A stretch of DNA of 64,000 nt from positions 343,221-407,220 of the forward strand of contig SSBO01000011.1 in assembly GCA_005281725.1 (NCBI GenBank). Reading direction: 5' to 3'. Shown here in pieces: positions 12,901 to 25,710 of this stretch. Under the pieces are notes generated by a model. It saw nothing but the letters and a program-made list of their open reading frames with translations, was not told the origin of the DNA and did no database searches. Position numbers and translations under genes: made by a program. Origin of the DNA: Wuchereria bancrofti. Taxonomy: Eukaryota > Nematoda > Chromadorea > Rhabditida > Onchocercidae. Every line of letters begins with the position of its first letter. The stretch's first letter is position 1.

Positions 12901-15156
12901 TTTAATGTAAAAAAGAAAAAAAAAAAGTGATTTGAGAAGTTATTTTCTTTTGTTATAATAAAAAAAAAAATTTTTTTTGTTTAAATAACTTTAAAAATAT
13001 CAAATAAATTTTTTAGGCCAAAAATTGTTACTGAAGGACATCGACTTCGTAATAATATGGATAAATTAGCCATAAAAGTTGGCCATCGACATTATGAACC
13101 TACGCAAACGATTATGGAAAAAGATTTTACTTCGTGGAATTTATTTGGAAATTTCATTCAAGAGTGAAAATTTTATCTTTTCTAGAATAATTTAGTAAAT
13201 TTGATGTGATAAGAATTTATGTAATATAATCCTTTTTTTTTTGAAATATAAACTATATTTAAATCCTAAAAAAATGCTATCGATAATTTTGTTTTGCATA
13301 ATTAAATTGAAGTTACACAAACGATTATGGAAAAAGATTTTACTTCGTGGAATTTATTTGGAAATTTCATTCAAGAGTGAAAATTTTATCTTTTCTAGAA
13401 TAATTTAAATTTTTTGAAGTAAATTTGAAATGATAAGAATTTATGTAATATAATCCTTTTTTTTTTTAAATATGAACTATATTTAAATCCTAAGAAAAGT
13501 GCTATCAATAATTTTCTTTTTTGCATAATTAAATTGAAGTTAAAAAATTAAATTTATGATAGGAAAAAAATTTTTTGTATTATTTTATATTTTTTTATTG
13601 CGTTTTTCTCTTATATTTTTGTTCGTTTTTTATTATATTTTCTAAATATTTATATTTTTGTTTTTTATTGTTTTTTTAAATTTTTATTATTATTATTTTT
13701 TCTACTATTATTATTTTATATATATTTTTTAAGGTATAATCGTAAATATCGTAGCAAAAAGGAATTCTTAAAAAGATTTCGAATTTACAAACGAAATTTA
13801 CGATTAGCAAAATTAATTCAAAATAAGGAAGAAGGAACAGCAATTTATGGTGAAACACCATACAGTGATATGACACAAGAAGAATTTAGAAAGGTTTTTT
13901 TTTTTTTTCTTCTTGTATAAAATTTAAAAAATATTTAAAAAAAAAAATAAAAATAAAAAAAAATATTAAAAAAAGATTAACACTCACCAGTAATCATTAT
14001 TTTATTTTATTTATGCAATTAATAATTATGTAATTGTTGATAGATAAATTTTACACAACATAAAATAATTAAAAATCTATTAATTAAATTTAATTAATAT
14101 ATTAATTAATTAATATAATGAAATATCAAATTTTGACAGATTATGCTACCATATAAATGGCCGTTGAATGAAAATAAGAAGCAAATGATTGATTTAGCAG
14201 AATATGGTATTACTGATGATGAAATACCGGAATCATTTGATTGGCGTGATAAAGGTGTGGTGACAGAGGTCAAAAATCAAGGTTAGTTATTAAAATTAAT
14301 GAAAATAATTAATGGAATAAAAGTTGAAGAATAGTTAAATGAAATGAAAATACTTAGATGGTTCTGTTTTTTTTTTTTTTAAGCTATTATTTATCTAGAA
14401 ATGGATTTTAAGTATTATTTATCTACAAATGGATAAAAATGGAAATAATTTTCAGAAACAAAAAAAAAAGGGAAAGTCTTTATTACATCATAATTTATTG
14501 AAGTGTCAGCATAAAATATATGCTTCACAAATTAAATTATTTGTTAATAAATGAAACTTAAATTTATTTTATTAGATTAATTAATCAAAATTTAATTGAT
14601 TTGCTATAAATAAGCATATCAGTAAGTAAGTAAGACTTAAGTATGTAAAAAATATACATGAATTTAATACAAATTGATTGATTAGTTCTTATTTACTTAT
14701 ATATTAATTTTTTTCAGTGTTGTAATTTAAAAAATTTTTTCATATGCATTTTGTTTTTTTTTTTTTTTTTTTTGTTTTTTTATAATTTTTAACTTTTATT
14801 TAGGTTCTTGTGGTAGTTGTTGGGCATTTTCGGTAACAGGTAATATCGAAGGTGCTTGGGCAATTAAAAAAGGTAAATTGATTTCATTATCTGAGCAAGA
14901 ATTAGTCGATTGTGATGTTATTGATCAAGGATGTAAAGGTGGTCTACCATTGAATGCTTACAAGTATGATTGTTTATTTTTCTTTAATTTATATAAATGT
15001 TTTAAAAAAAAAAAAAAAACTTTAATCTTATTTATTTCCTTTTTTTTTTTTTAATACATAATACCAAAAATAATATATGAAATGGAAAAAATAAAAATCG
15101 AAAATAAAATTTATTTTAATTTCAATTTTGCTAATTTCAATATTTTTATATTAGAT

Positions 15157-15192
<36 letters not shown>

Positions 15193-18100
15193 GTTTATTA
15201 TAGGGAAATAATTCGAATGGGTGGATTAGAATCTGAAAAAGATTATCCATACGATGGTTACGGTGAGAAATGTCATTTAGTACGAAGGGATATTGCAGTT
15301 TATATTAATGATTCTGTGCAACTACCTGCTGATGAATTTAAAATTGCAGCATGGCTTACTAAAAAAGGTCCAATCTCAATTGGTATGCATTTTTCAAAAT
15401 TTTTAATAAATTATTTTTAAAATTTAAAATTAATCCATGAATATATCCAGCACATATACATATATGTATTATTTTTATAATATATAATGTAAATTTTAAA
15501 GTATTTATGAATATTTAATTATTATATTATTATTTTTTCTCTTTTGAATTAGTATTTAATTACTCAGATTGCTCAGAAAAAAAAAATGTTAATGTTGCAA
15601 GTTCATATTATTTTTATAATACATGATGTAAATTTTAAAGTATTCATGAATGTTTAATAATTGTATTATTAGTATTCTTTTTTTTGAATTGTTTTGAATT
15701 TTTTCTTTTTTTTTTGAAGTGTTAAATTTTATAATTAGTTAATTATTTTGGACTGATTAATCATTTTATCTGTTCTTATGTCAAAGTCTATTTTTGAAGT
15801 TTCAAATTTGAAATGTACTTTTGGAATTTGAGAAAAAACAAAAACAAAAAAAGCAGTTATCATGTGATGATATTATATTATAATTTGATAGAATAGTAAA
15901 TTTACTGAATAACTTAATAGAAAATTGTCAAATGATTCATTGAATACACTTTTTTTTCCTTCCGGAATAAACAGTATAAATTTAGAAAATAGGTAAATTT
16001 CTCAATTCTATCATTTTTCATTTCAATGGTTCATCTGAATTGAACTGATTCAGAATAATCTATGATCTCCAAATTTTCGTTTGAAACCATTTAAATCGTA
16101 AATCTATAATCGTTAAACTTGCATTTGGAAACAGTTGAACCTTACAATTTAAAATTATTATTATCATTACTATTGCTATGACCATTATCGTTGTTATTAT
16201 TAATTAATTAATTTATTATTATCGGTACTATTATTGTTACTATTCATTAATTATTAAGTCTTTAAATATGTAGTGCAAAACAGGATTACTATTACTCTAA
16301 AAAAAATTAAATGTAAAATAATTTAAATAGCAATTTAAATAACTCTTAAATGACTGACAAATAGTCGTTTTGTCACAGAGAAGCAATAACTATTCTTGTA
16401 AAAATTTAACTAATGCAAAATTTAATAGCAAAATAATTTAATTAATTTAAAAAATAATTTAAATAGCAATTTAAATAACTCTTAAATGACTGATAAATGG
16501 TCTTTTTGTCACAGAGAAGCAATAACTATTCTTGTAAAAATTTAACTAATGCAAAATTTAATAGCTGTAGGGTAAATGATGCCTATATTTGCATTATTTT
16601 AAATTTATTTAAATTCATTTTTTAATTAATTTACAAAACTTCTTCCATTTTAAAAATTTTTTTGAATTTTTTTTTGCTCAATCTTTCTTTTCCTGTCCAT
16701 TTTTTTTTCTTTTTATTTGTTCCATAAGAAATAATTGATGAAAAAAAAATCTCTTTGAATGAATAATACAATTTGTTTTTAAACTTTCGAATGTTTTAAT
16801 TTTTTTTCAAAAATATTTGAAAAATTTACTTCTCTTTTCTTTCAGCTAAAAAAAAAAATAGAATACAATAATATTGAATATTAAGTACCAATATTAAGTA
16901 AAATGTATTGAATAATGAAAAACAATATTGTTAAAATGTATTTCGCATAAATTTATTTTCTTTTTTCCTTTTTACTTTCTTTTTTTACAACTATACGTTA
17001 TTCATATAATTTATTTTTAAGCTTTCGAACATTTCATTTTTCTTTTTCACGTAATTTATTTTTAAACTTTTAAACATTTCATTTTTTTTCATATAATTTA
17101 TTTTTAGACTTTTGAACATTTCATTTTTTTTCTTTCAAGAATATTTAAAGAATTTACTTTCAATTATTGTTTTTTCTTCTAAATTCTTTTTTTCACTTAT
17201 TTACTCATTTGTTTTCATTTCATATTGTTCTTCTTCTTCTTCTTCTTAGAGAATTTAGACTAATTTTAATTTTAAAACTAAATTTTTTTAAAAAGCTAAA
17301 TTTCTCTAAAAAAATTAAATTTTAAATATTTGCTAAATAGACATAATCATTAAGGCAATTACAATTACATGAATATTCCTGCATAGGTAACCATGCGATA
17401 GCAATGATTGACATATTTATATTATTCGAATTTATTTATTTATTTTTTTAATTCGAATTAAGAACTTTTGGAAATTATAATTATTAAGATTGATTAATAT
17501 TGAATAATTACTAATTTTGCTAATTTTTTTTTGAGATGAAATTAAAAATGTAACATTAAATTGGAGATGAAATTTTTTGAAACAAAAAATTTCCAAGCGA
17601 AAAATTCAGCTAATTTAAAATTTAACTAATTAGAAGTTAAGAACTTCTGAGTTATTATATTTTATTAAGATTGATTAATATTGAATGATTTTTTTGCTAA
17701 GAGTTTTTTTCTTTTTTTTTTGAGATGAAAGACTAAAAAATGTAATATTAGATTGGAGATGAAAATTTTTTGAAAGTGGATAAATTTTGGAATAAAAAAA
17801 AATTTAGCTCATTTTAAAAATTGTTTAGTGAATTAAATTTTATTATGAAATTTTAATTTCAAGTGTAAATGCTAGTCCATCATAATTTTATCGCCATAGA
17901 ATTTCACAATTTAGCTCATTTTAAAAATTGTTTAGCGAATTAAATTTTATTATGAAATTTAAATTTCAGGTGTAAATGCTAGTCCATCGTAATTTTATCG
18001 GCATAGAATTTCACAATTTAGCTCATTTTAAAAATTGTTTAGCTAATTAAATTTCATTATGAAATTTCAATTTCAGGTGTAAATGCTAGTCCATCATAAT

Positions 18101-18538
18101 TTTATCGCCATAGAATTTCACAATTTAGCTCATTTTAAAAATTGTTTAGCGAATTAAATTTTATTATGAAATTTAAATTTCAGGTGTAAATGCTAGTCCA
18201 TCATAATTTTATCGCCATAGAATTTCACAATTTAGCTCATTTTAAAAATTGTTTAGCTAATTAAATTTCATTATGAAATTTCAATTTCAGGTGTAAATGC
18301 TAGTCCATTACAATTTTATCGTCATGGAATTTCACATCCATGGAAAGCATTCTGTTCACCTTTGCATTTAAATCACGGTGTGCTAATTGTTGGCTATGGA
18401 AAAGAAGGAAATAAGCCATATTGGATTATTAAAAATAGTTGGGGCCTAAAATGGGGTGAAAATGGCTATTATCGATTGTATCGAGGAAAAAATGTTTGCG
18501 GTGTTAGAGAAATGGCTACAAGTGCTATTGTTCTATGA
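9920..18538 (+). CDS. Cathepsin F-like cysteine protease with N-terminal cystatin domain
   Basis: Ten exons: 9920-10117, 10982-11137, 11596-11658, 12569-12672, 13017-13163, 13734-13893, 14140-14281, 14804-14963, 15204-15382 and 18291-18538, giving 518 aa with all phases closing. Residues 1-24 form a signal peptide. A cystatin-like domain covers about 50-170 with the inhibitory loop QVVAG at 97-101 and a [10 protein letters not shown] hairpin. The I29-type propeptide follows, with the ERFNAQ motif of the cathepsin F/W group at 233-252. The mature C1A papain domain starts near IPESFDWR (305-312). The catalytic triad is intact: Cys329 in GSCGSCWAF, His465 in [11 protein letters not shown], Asn485 in IIKNSWG. 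The end [15 protein letters not shown] closely resembles nematode cathepsin F (C. elegans tag-196 type). It is a lysosomal or secreted endopeptidase precursor. Introns 1, 3, 5 and 9 carry tandem arrays. Somewhat longer than human cathepsin F (484 aa), as worm forms can be. Confidence 0.96.
10429..10632 (+). repeat. 30-bp tandem array with GATA-factor sites (cathepsin intron 1)
   Basis: About seven copies of a 30-bp unit containing TATCTTATCATTTTTTCG and TAATATCA/CAC. Each copy carries one TTATCA (TGATAA on the other strand) and most carry an adjacent TTATCT. TTATCA starts near 10438, 10468, 10498, 10528, 10558, 10589 and 10625. TGATAA is the core site of gut GATA factors (ELT-2 type) in C. 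elegans. Confidence 0.85.
12015..12240 (+). repeat. 48-bp tandem repeat (cathepsin intron 3)
   Basis: Five copies at a 48-base period beginning with AACTAATGAACTTTGTTTC, at 12015, 12063, 12111, 12159 and 12207, with degenerate relatives back to about 11840. Because 48 is divisible by three, one frame stays open as a repeated 16-residue peptide; it is intronic and not coding. Confidence 0.9.
12296..12405 (+). repeat. GT/GTAT microsatellite
   Basis: Alternating TGTG and TATG units over about 110 bases, in intron 3 of the cathepsin F-like gene, directly after the 48-bp array. Confidence 0.95.
13101..13546 (+). repeat. Duplicated end of cathepsin exon 5 with its donor site
   Basis: The last 63 bases of exon 5 plus the start of intron 5 (from 13101) recur from 13314, about 213 bases later, including the GTGAAAAT donor. 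The second copy is almost identical and keeps the coding frame ([18 protein letters not shown]) but is not preceded by an AG acceptor, so it is probably spliced out. It is a recent tandem duplication that copied an exon end and a 5' splice site. Confidence 0.85.
16318..16566 (+). repeat. Two-copy direct repeat in cathepsin intron 9
   Basis: A block of about 115 bases, recognisable by GTCACAGAGAAGCAATAACT, occurs twice (centred near 16380 and 16515) with a few substitutions. No coding content. Confidence 0.8.
17810..18335 (+). repeat. Exact 107-bp tandem array of the intron 9 acceptor and exon 10 start
   Basis: The first bases of exon 10 (GTGTAAATGCTAGTCCAT) occur five times at 17863, 17970, 18077, 18184 and 18291, exactly 107 bases apart. 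The last is the true exon. Each copy includes about 45 exon-like bases and the preceding intron end; copies 2-5 keep TTTCAG directly before the exon-like part. In the four upstream copies the codon equivalent to Gln444 reads TAA instead of CAA, so each decoy has an in-frame stop. Using any decoy acceptor would truncate the protease before His465 and Asn485. Confidence 0.95.
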
Positions 18539-20554
18539 AAAAAAGAAAAAAAAAAACATTTTTTTTTTTTTTTGATAAAATTTTCAACAAATTTCAATTA
18601 ATTTCTTCCATCAGTTATTATTATTATTATCTTTTTGTTGATAAAATTTTCAATTAATTTCTTTTATCAGTTATTATTATTATGATCTTTTTTTAATAAA
18701 ATTTCCGATAAATTTTTTTTAAATTAATTTCTTCCATCAATTATTATTATTATTTCTTTTTTTTTTTGTTGAAATTTTTGTACATATATTTATTTATTTA
18801 TTTGATTTTTATTTTTTTTTATTTTCCAAATTTATTAAATTTATTCATATTATTTTATATATTATTGTAATATTACGTGTACTAATTTTATTTTAATCAT
18901 TGATTTATTCATATATTCATTTATCTAATAAAATTATCATTTTTTGTTTACATTTTAAGAACAAATACAGTTAAATTTCATCTTTATCTTTATCAAATTC
19001 AATTGTTTAATGTTTTTTCTCAAAAAAAAAAAAAGAAAAAAGTGTTACTCATTTATTGAACTATCAATAAAATTTTCTCTTCCATCAACTAAATATTGAT
19101 AATTTTAATTTATTGTAATCTATCATGCATATTTTGAATAAATATCAAAATTCAATATGAATTTACTTTTTCTTTTTTTGTTTTTTGGTATTAAAATGAT
19201 TTCGAAACTTTTTCTTTGATATATGAAAAAAAAAAAAAAAGATTATAAATTTATCTGTTATAAACATATGAAATATTTGTATGTGTAAATTTGTTGTAGT
19301 TGTCGAATACTTTTATATTATCTTTGAATAAATATTTATTTTACAAAAAAAAGAAAATTGTTTACACTAAAAAAAATTATTTCAATGATTCTTCTTTTTT
19401 TGATAAGATTTTTTAAAAAATATATAAGAAAATATATGTATAAATGATAGAAAATGAATTAGATCAAAAGAAAAATAATATAATTATTGTTTTTTATTTA
19501 ATTATTAATTTCTTTTTAAATNNNNNNNNNNNTAAATATTTATTTTACAAAAAAAAGAAAATTGTTTACACTAAAAAAAATTATTTCAATGATTCTTCTT
19601 TTTTTGATAAGATTTTTTAAAAAATATATAAGAAAATATATGTATAAATGATAGAAAATGAATTAGATCAAAAGAAAAATAATATAATTATTGTTTTTTA
19701 TTTAATTATTAATTTCTTTTTAAATACAATTCCTCTTCTATAAGCATTTAACAACTAGTTGGTCTTGCCTTTTCTTTTTTTAATTTAAAAATGATTTAAT
19801 CATTTCTACCCAAATTTGTTTGATTTTCTTTTTTAATTCTTTAAATAATTAGCAGAATGTTTTATGCATAATTTTATTCATTTTAATAAATATTCAAAAA
19901 AAAAAAATAAATTTTTGATTAATATTATGCATTTATTATTGAAATACTTTTTTTTTCTTCGTTTTTTCTTTTCATTGAAAAATAGTTATTTATTTTGCAT
20001 AGAGAAGATGGAATATAAAATTATTCAAATAATTAATTATTTTTATAACAACAATCGGTACTTTGTCATTCATTTTATTAAATTCCGTACGGTTAACAGG
20101 ACTGTTCCGAATTTATCACTTTTGTTATTTTGAAAACAGCAAGTAATTTCCGGATTTATCATCTAATATTATTTTGAAAATAAATACGAGTAATTTATTT
20201 ATTCGTAAAATTTGCAATTCATTTTTATTAATCTAACTAATAATCATTGTATTTAACGGCGAGAAAATAATTTTGAAAATAAATAACATATTTTTTTAAT
20301 TTCAAATTTCGCAACTCTTAAAATTATTTGAATTTTTATGATTAGAAATTTTCAGAATAATTAATTTTAATCCTAAGATCTATGTTTTTTCTTTTTTTTT
20401 TTCTTTCTGCTATGAGCAAAAGAAATTATACTTAATATGTCTGAATTACTTAATTAAAATATTAATTTCTAATATCAAGTTATCAAATTTAACAATTTGC
20501 TTTAATGAAATTTAAGCTTATATTTGCATATGAAAAAATTTATCATTTTTGAAA
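18539..20554. other. Intergenic region
   Basis: No gene supported. AT-rich with many AATAAA-like hexamers after the protease stop and one assembly gap. The open frame at 19864-20133 is low-complexity and lacks partner exons. Confidence 0.5.
19329..19725 (+). repeat. 193-bp identical direct repeat flanking an 11-N gap
   Basis: Bases 19329-19521 and 19533-19725 appear identical and are separated only by Ns at 19522-19532. This looks like two overlapping contig ends that were scaffolded rather than merged, so the true sequence probably has one copy. Confidence 0.85.
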
Positions 20555-23500
20555 ATGGAATTAGCAACAATTGTAAAAGAAGAAAGTACATTAACTGAAT
20601 TAATATTTATTCATAAGAAATTATTCAAACTTTCATCTCAAGAAAATTCGGTGCTGAATTTATCGGCAAATTTTTACACGAATTATGGTCCACGTTCTGT
20701 TCGATGGTATTTTTTTTTTTTTTGATTTTTTGAAATTTGTTTGAAATAATTTACTAATGTTTCTTTTTTTTAAAAATAGTATAATTTACTAAACAAAATA
20801 TTCTCTTCAAATAGTTTAAAGTTTTCAGAGAGAGAGGGAGGGAGAGAGAGAGAAAAGAAAAAAAAGCTTCCCTATTATATTTTATTATTGAAATAATTAA
20901 AAAATAAAATAAATTAAAATAAAATTGCTTAGGTTGCTATTATGTTTGACTTTGATGAATATTATTTCATTCTTTTTCGAATATTTCAAATTTATTAAAA
21001 CAAAAATATTAATTCATTATAATTATTTCAAATATTACAAAACTTATAATATTATGAATTTTTTTATAAGAATATTTAACAATTTTTGAAATCATTTTTA
21101 TATTTTAATAAATTTTTTCAAAAATTTTTAGGTCAATATGTTTCTCAGGTTATACAACAATTGCAGTTAATTCCACTGATTCATATTCAATTCCACCACG
21201 TGGAAAATATAAAATTACCGCTAAAGCAATTTCAAAACAAAATATAGGTGAATGAATAATTTTAGTTTTTTTTTTTTCTTTCTACTTTTTTAAATGAAAA
21301 ATTTTTTATAATCAAAAAAGAAAAAATTAATAAAACGAAATTCGTTATATATATATATCGTTTTTTTTTTTCTATTATTTTATAGAAATATCAAGTGAAT
21401 TAACATTTGAAAGAAATTTAATTGATATATGGAATTCGGAATTTTTGACAAAAATTTCAAATATTTTGGATTCAAAAGATTTTTTTAATTGTATATTAAA
21501 ATTACGATATGAATTACGATTTGATGCAAATGAATTTATTCATGTTAATCCATGGCTATTTTCAACATCATTTGCAACAATAAATATAGCTGCAAATCTT
21601 TCATCTAATGATTATCGTTCAATAATGTATGCTAATGCTGTTGAAAAATCGTATGCAATTTTATTTTTTAAAATTATATTACTAAAATATTAGATTAATT
21701 TTGATTAATTTAATATTTAAATAATTGCATTAAATTATGGTCAAATTAATTATGCATGTTTAGTTATTCAAATAATTATATTAAATTATGGTAAAATTGA
21801 TTATGTATGTTTAGTTATTCAAATAATTATATTAAATTATGGTAAAATTGATTATGTATGTTTAATTAGTATAAAAATTGATTTAAAAAATTGCATTACT
21901 AAAATATTAGATTAATTTTAATTAATTTAATATTTAAATAATTGCATTAAATTATGATCAAATTAATTATGTATGTTTAGTTATTCGAATAATTATATTG
22001 AATTATGATAAAATTGATTATGTATGTTTAGTTAATATAAAAATTGATTTAAAAAATTTCATTACTAAAATATTAGATTAATTTTAATTAATTTAATATT
22101 CAAATAATTATGTTGAGCTATGATAAAATTAATTGTGTATGTTTAGTTAGTATAAAAATTGGTTTAAAAAATTATATTACCAAGGAATGTTTTTAAAAAT
22201 TATATTGTTGGATTAATTTTAATTAATTTAGTTATTCAAATAATTATATTAAATTATGATAAATTTGATTATGTATGTTTACTTAGTACAAAAATTGGTT
22301 TAAAAAATTGCATTACTAAAATATTAGATTAATTTTAATTAATTTAATATTCAAATAATTATATTAAATTATGATAAAATTATTTACGCATGTTTAGTTA
22401 GCATAAAAATTGATTTAAAAAATCACATTATTAAAGAATACTTTTAAAAATCGTATTACTTTAATGATTTGTATTATCATATTAATTTTAATTAATCTAA
22501 TATTCAAATAATTATATTTAATCATGATGAAGTTCATTTTAAAATTAAGTATATTTAATTAACATAAAAAATTAATCTAAAAAATTTTATTATATTACCA
22601 AAAAATATTTTTAAAAATTGTATTATCTGATTAATTTTAATTAATTGTATTCAACCAATTATATTTCATTACAATAAAATTAAATTATATATTTAATTAA
22701 CATAAATAAGTTTNTTATATTTTAATCATTTTTTCTTTTTTTTTTTTTTTTTAAAGTGATTTTATAATACACACAAAAAATGGAACAATTGAAACTGTGC
22801 GCTATTTGTTATATTTAACAATTGATCGAATACATAATGAAATTGATTCAAATCCATCAATTAAATCAATCGTAATTGAACATCAAAAAGAATCAGTTCA
22901 ACAGGTTTGGCTAATTAAAGTTAAATTTCAGTTAATTAAAATTTTTATTCATTTAATAATAATCAATGAAAATTTTCATATATAACCCCCTCTCTCTCTC
23001 TCTCTTTCTCTGTCCTTTTTTTGTTAAAATTTAACAATAAATTTAACAAAGTGCAAAAGAAAAAAAGAGTTTTAAGAAAGTTCAAAAAAAAAGTTTAAAG
23101 GAAAAATTGTAACTTTTTTGTAGTAAAAAAGAAAAATTTTTTGACAATAAAAATTTGCAAACATATTTTTAATCCTTAAATTCTTCCTAAGTTAGCTTTT
23201 ATGTAATATTTTTCACAACAAAATTTTTGCAAATATATATATTTTTTTCTCTTCAATAACTAAATTAACTAAAAATTATATTTAAATTAATATGTCAAAT
23301 AATTTTTAATTAATTTAGATATTGAAGACAAAAAAAAAAAAGATGTACATATAAAAAATTTTTATATAAAATATAAAAAATTTCGTTTTTTTTTAACTGT
23401 AATTTTTATGATTTAATGCAAATTATAATTTAATACAAAAAGGAAAAAAGGAAGAATATCATTTTCATTCTTATGAATTGTTTAATTTTGAATTTAGTTA

Positions 23501-25710
23501 TAATTTAATATTTCTTTATCACTAATTAATTATAATTTAATATTCCCTTATCACTGATTAGTTATGATTTAATATTCGCTGATTATTAATCATAATTTAA
23601 GATTTCTCTATCATTAATGAATTATAATTTAATATTTCTTTGTCACTGACTAATTATAATTTAGTATTTCTTTATTGATTGTTAATTATAATTTAATATT
23701 TCTTCACTGATTATCAATTATAATTCAATATTTCGTTATCACTGGTTAATTACAATTTAATATTTCTTCAATGAATATTAATTATAATCTAATATTTCTT
23801 TATGACTGGTTAATTATAATTTAATATTTTTTTTATCACTAATTAATCATAATTCAACATTTCTCTATCACTGATTAATTTTCTATCACTAATGAATTAT
23901 AACTAAATATATCCTTATCACTGATTAATTATAATTAAATATTTCTTCACTGATTATTAATCACACTTTAATACTTTTCTATCACTAATGAATTATAATT
24001 TAATATTTCTTTATAGATGATTAATTATGCATTAAAAGGTTCATTTGATATGATGGATGCATCGCCGGACATTTTAGATGATTTTATCATTTGTATTCGG
24101 ACATTTCGGCCACGAGGCTTTTGGACGCTTATCCATCATATCACTGATGGCCTTCGTAATAAATTAAATGAGGTCTCATTCTCTGTTTTTTTGTTTTTTC
24201 CTCTTTTTCATTTAAAAAAATTGAAAAAAAAAAAACTTTGTTTACTCCGAAATAATATGCGTTAGAAAAAAAAAGATTAAGAATTTATTAAACTTAATTT
24301 TTAATTTCAAAATTTCTTTCTTTTTCAAAAAAAACGAACAAATTTTACTGCAAATGATTTTATGCATGATTAAACATTAGTTTGATTAATTTAAAAACTT
24401 AATTTTCTCCAAAATAATATGCATTCGAAAAAAAAAAAGATTAAGAATTGGTTTAATCAAAGTTTTAATTCAAAAAAAAAAAATTTTTTTTTTTTAAATT
24501 TTGCTATAAATGATTGCATGCATAATTTAGGNAATTTGATTAATTTAAAAACTTAATTTTCTCCAAAATAATATGCATTCGAAAAAAAAAAAGATTAAGA
24601 ATTGGTTTAATCAAAGTTTTAATTCAAAAAAAAAAAATTTTTTTTTTTTAAAATTTTGCTATAAATGATTGCATGCATAATTTAGGAATGAATTTGATTA
24701 ATTTAAAAACTTAATTTTCTCCAAAATAATGCGCATTCGAAAAAAAAAAAACGATTAATACTTAATTTTTTGAATTTTGCTATAAATGATTGCATGCATA
24801 ATTAAGCATAAAATATTGATAATTAACATTTTTTAATTTTTAATTTTTTAAAATTTAAATTTATAGCAATGGAAAAATTTGGATATTGATATTATATTAC
24901 GTTATCTTACCTTAAGCGCACATCATCGTTTACATGAATTATGCTCTAAAGCTATTATACTTATTGCAAATGTACACTATAAACAATTTATGTTAGTTTC
25001 AAATTAATTTATTAATATTTATTTAAAAAAAAATTTTAATATTCATAAAAAAAAATAAACAATTAAAAAAAAATTAATTCATTCATTAATATTCATTAAA
25101 AAAGAAATAAACAATAGAAGAAAATAAATTCATTCATCGATTAGTTAATAAATATTTTTTTTTTATTTAAATTACATGCAATAAGATTTTATTCTTTGTC
25201 TTTTTTTAATTTTCTAAAAAAATTTTTTTTATTTTTAATTAATTTAATTATATTATACAATATATATATTGTAAATTTATAATAAAACAAAAAAGAAAAC
25301 ATAATTTTGTCATGTTGTCTTTTCGTTTTTTTCTTTTTTTTCAACTATTTAAAATAAATTAAAAAATGAAAAAAAAAGAAATGTCATTTATACATTTTCA
25401 AATTTTAATTTTATTTCAATTTTTAATTGATATTTTATTAAATTTTTTAATTATATATTTTTAATTGATTACAAGATATGTTATGTTTTATAGGCTTGAA
25501 TATAATGTTGATTCAAAAGGATCAAAATTAGAAATTTACAATATGCTTAAAAATAGTGAATTACCATTTGAAGGAAATGCAATTCAAAAAATTCAAGCAA
25601 TTTATTATGCCGGTAAACAAACCGAAGTTCTATTCCGGTATCAAGTGAAACAGGAAAGAAGTAGTACAGGAAATGATTGTGAACTTATGCAGCAATCAAA
25701 TAATTGCTAA
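20555..25710 (+). CDS. Unrecognised protein, possibly divergent MATH/BTB type; frame break at exon 2
   Basis: Seven exons: 20555-20706, 21133-21247, 21386-21650, 22757-22904, 24017-24172, 24867-24991 and 25494-25710 (TAA), about 392 residues. All junctions close in phase except exon 2 to exon 3. Exon 2 reads cleanly (...PPRGKYKITAKAISKQ) but ends ATA-TAG right at the GTGAAT donor, one base short of the phase exon 3 needs. A one-base deletion or sequencing error in the A-run just before is the simplest explanation. There is no signal peptide or membrane span. The first half (SVRWSICFSGYTTIAV and following beta-like strands) loosely recalls MATH domains. The second half, from SDFIIHTKNGTIETVRYLL to AHHRLHELCSKAI, loosely recalls a BTB fold. 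This is a fold-level guess only. Introns 3 and 4 are packed with tandem repeats. It could be a pseudogene if the frame break is real. Confidence 0.7.
21690..22710 (+). repeat. Degenerate ~115-bp tandem array (intron 3 of the MATH/BTB-like gene)
   Basis: About eight diverged copies of a unit containing TTAATTTAATATTCAAATAA, GATTATGTATGTTTAGTTAG and a TATAAAAATTGATTTAAAAAAT-like segment. It ends near an N at 22714. No coding content. Confidence 0.85.
23470..24012 (+). repeat. ~32-bp tandem array (intron 4 of the MATH/BTB-like gene)
   Basis: Roughly seventeen diverged copies of a unit with TAATTATAATTTAATATTTC followed by TTTATCACTGAT. The array runs right up to the acceptor of exon 5 at 24017. 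Confidence 0.85.
24360..24800 (+). repeat. Three-copy direct repeat with an N (intron 5 of the MATH/BTB-like gene)
   Basis: A block of about 150 bases containing TTCTCCAAAATAATATGCAT and ATGATTGCATGCATAATT occurs three times. The first two are separated by an N at 24532 and nearly identical, which suggests one is an assembly duplicate; the third is diverged and probably real. Confidence 0.7.

Noticed and set aside
20821..20870. GA-rich tract in intron 1 of the MATH/BTB-like gene
   Set aside because: Short simple sequence common throughout the window; not separately informative.
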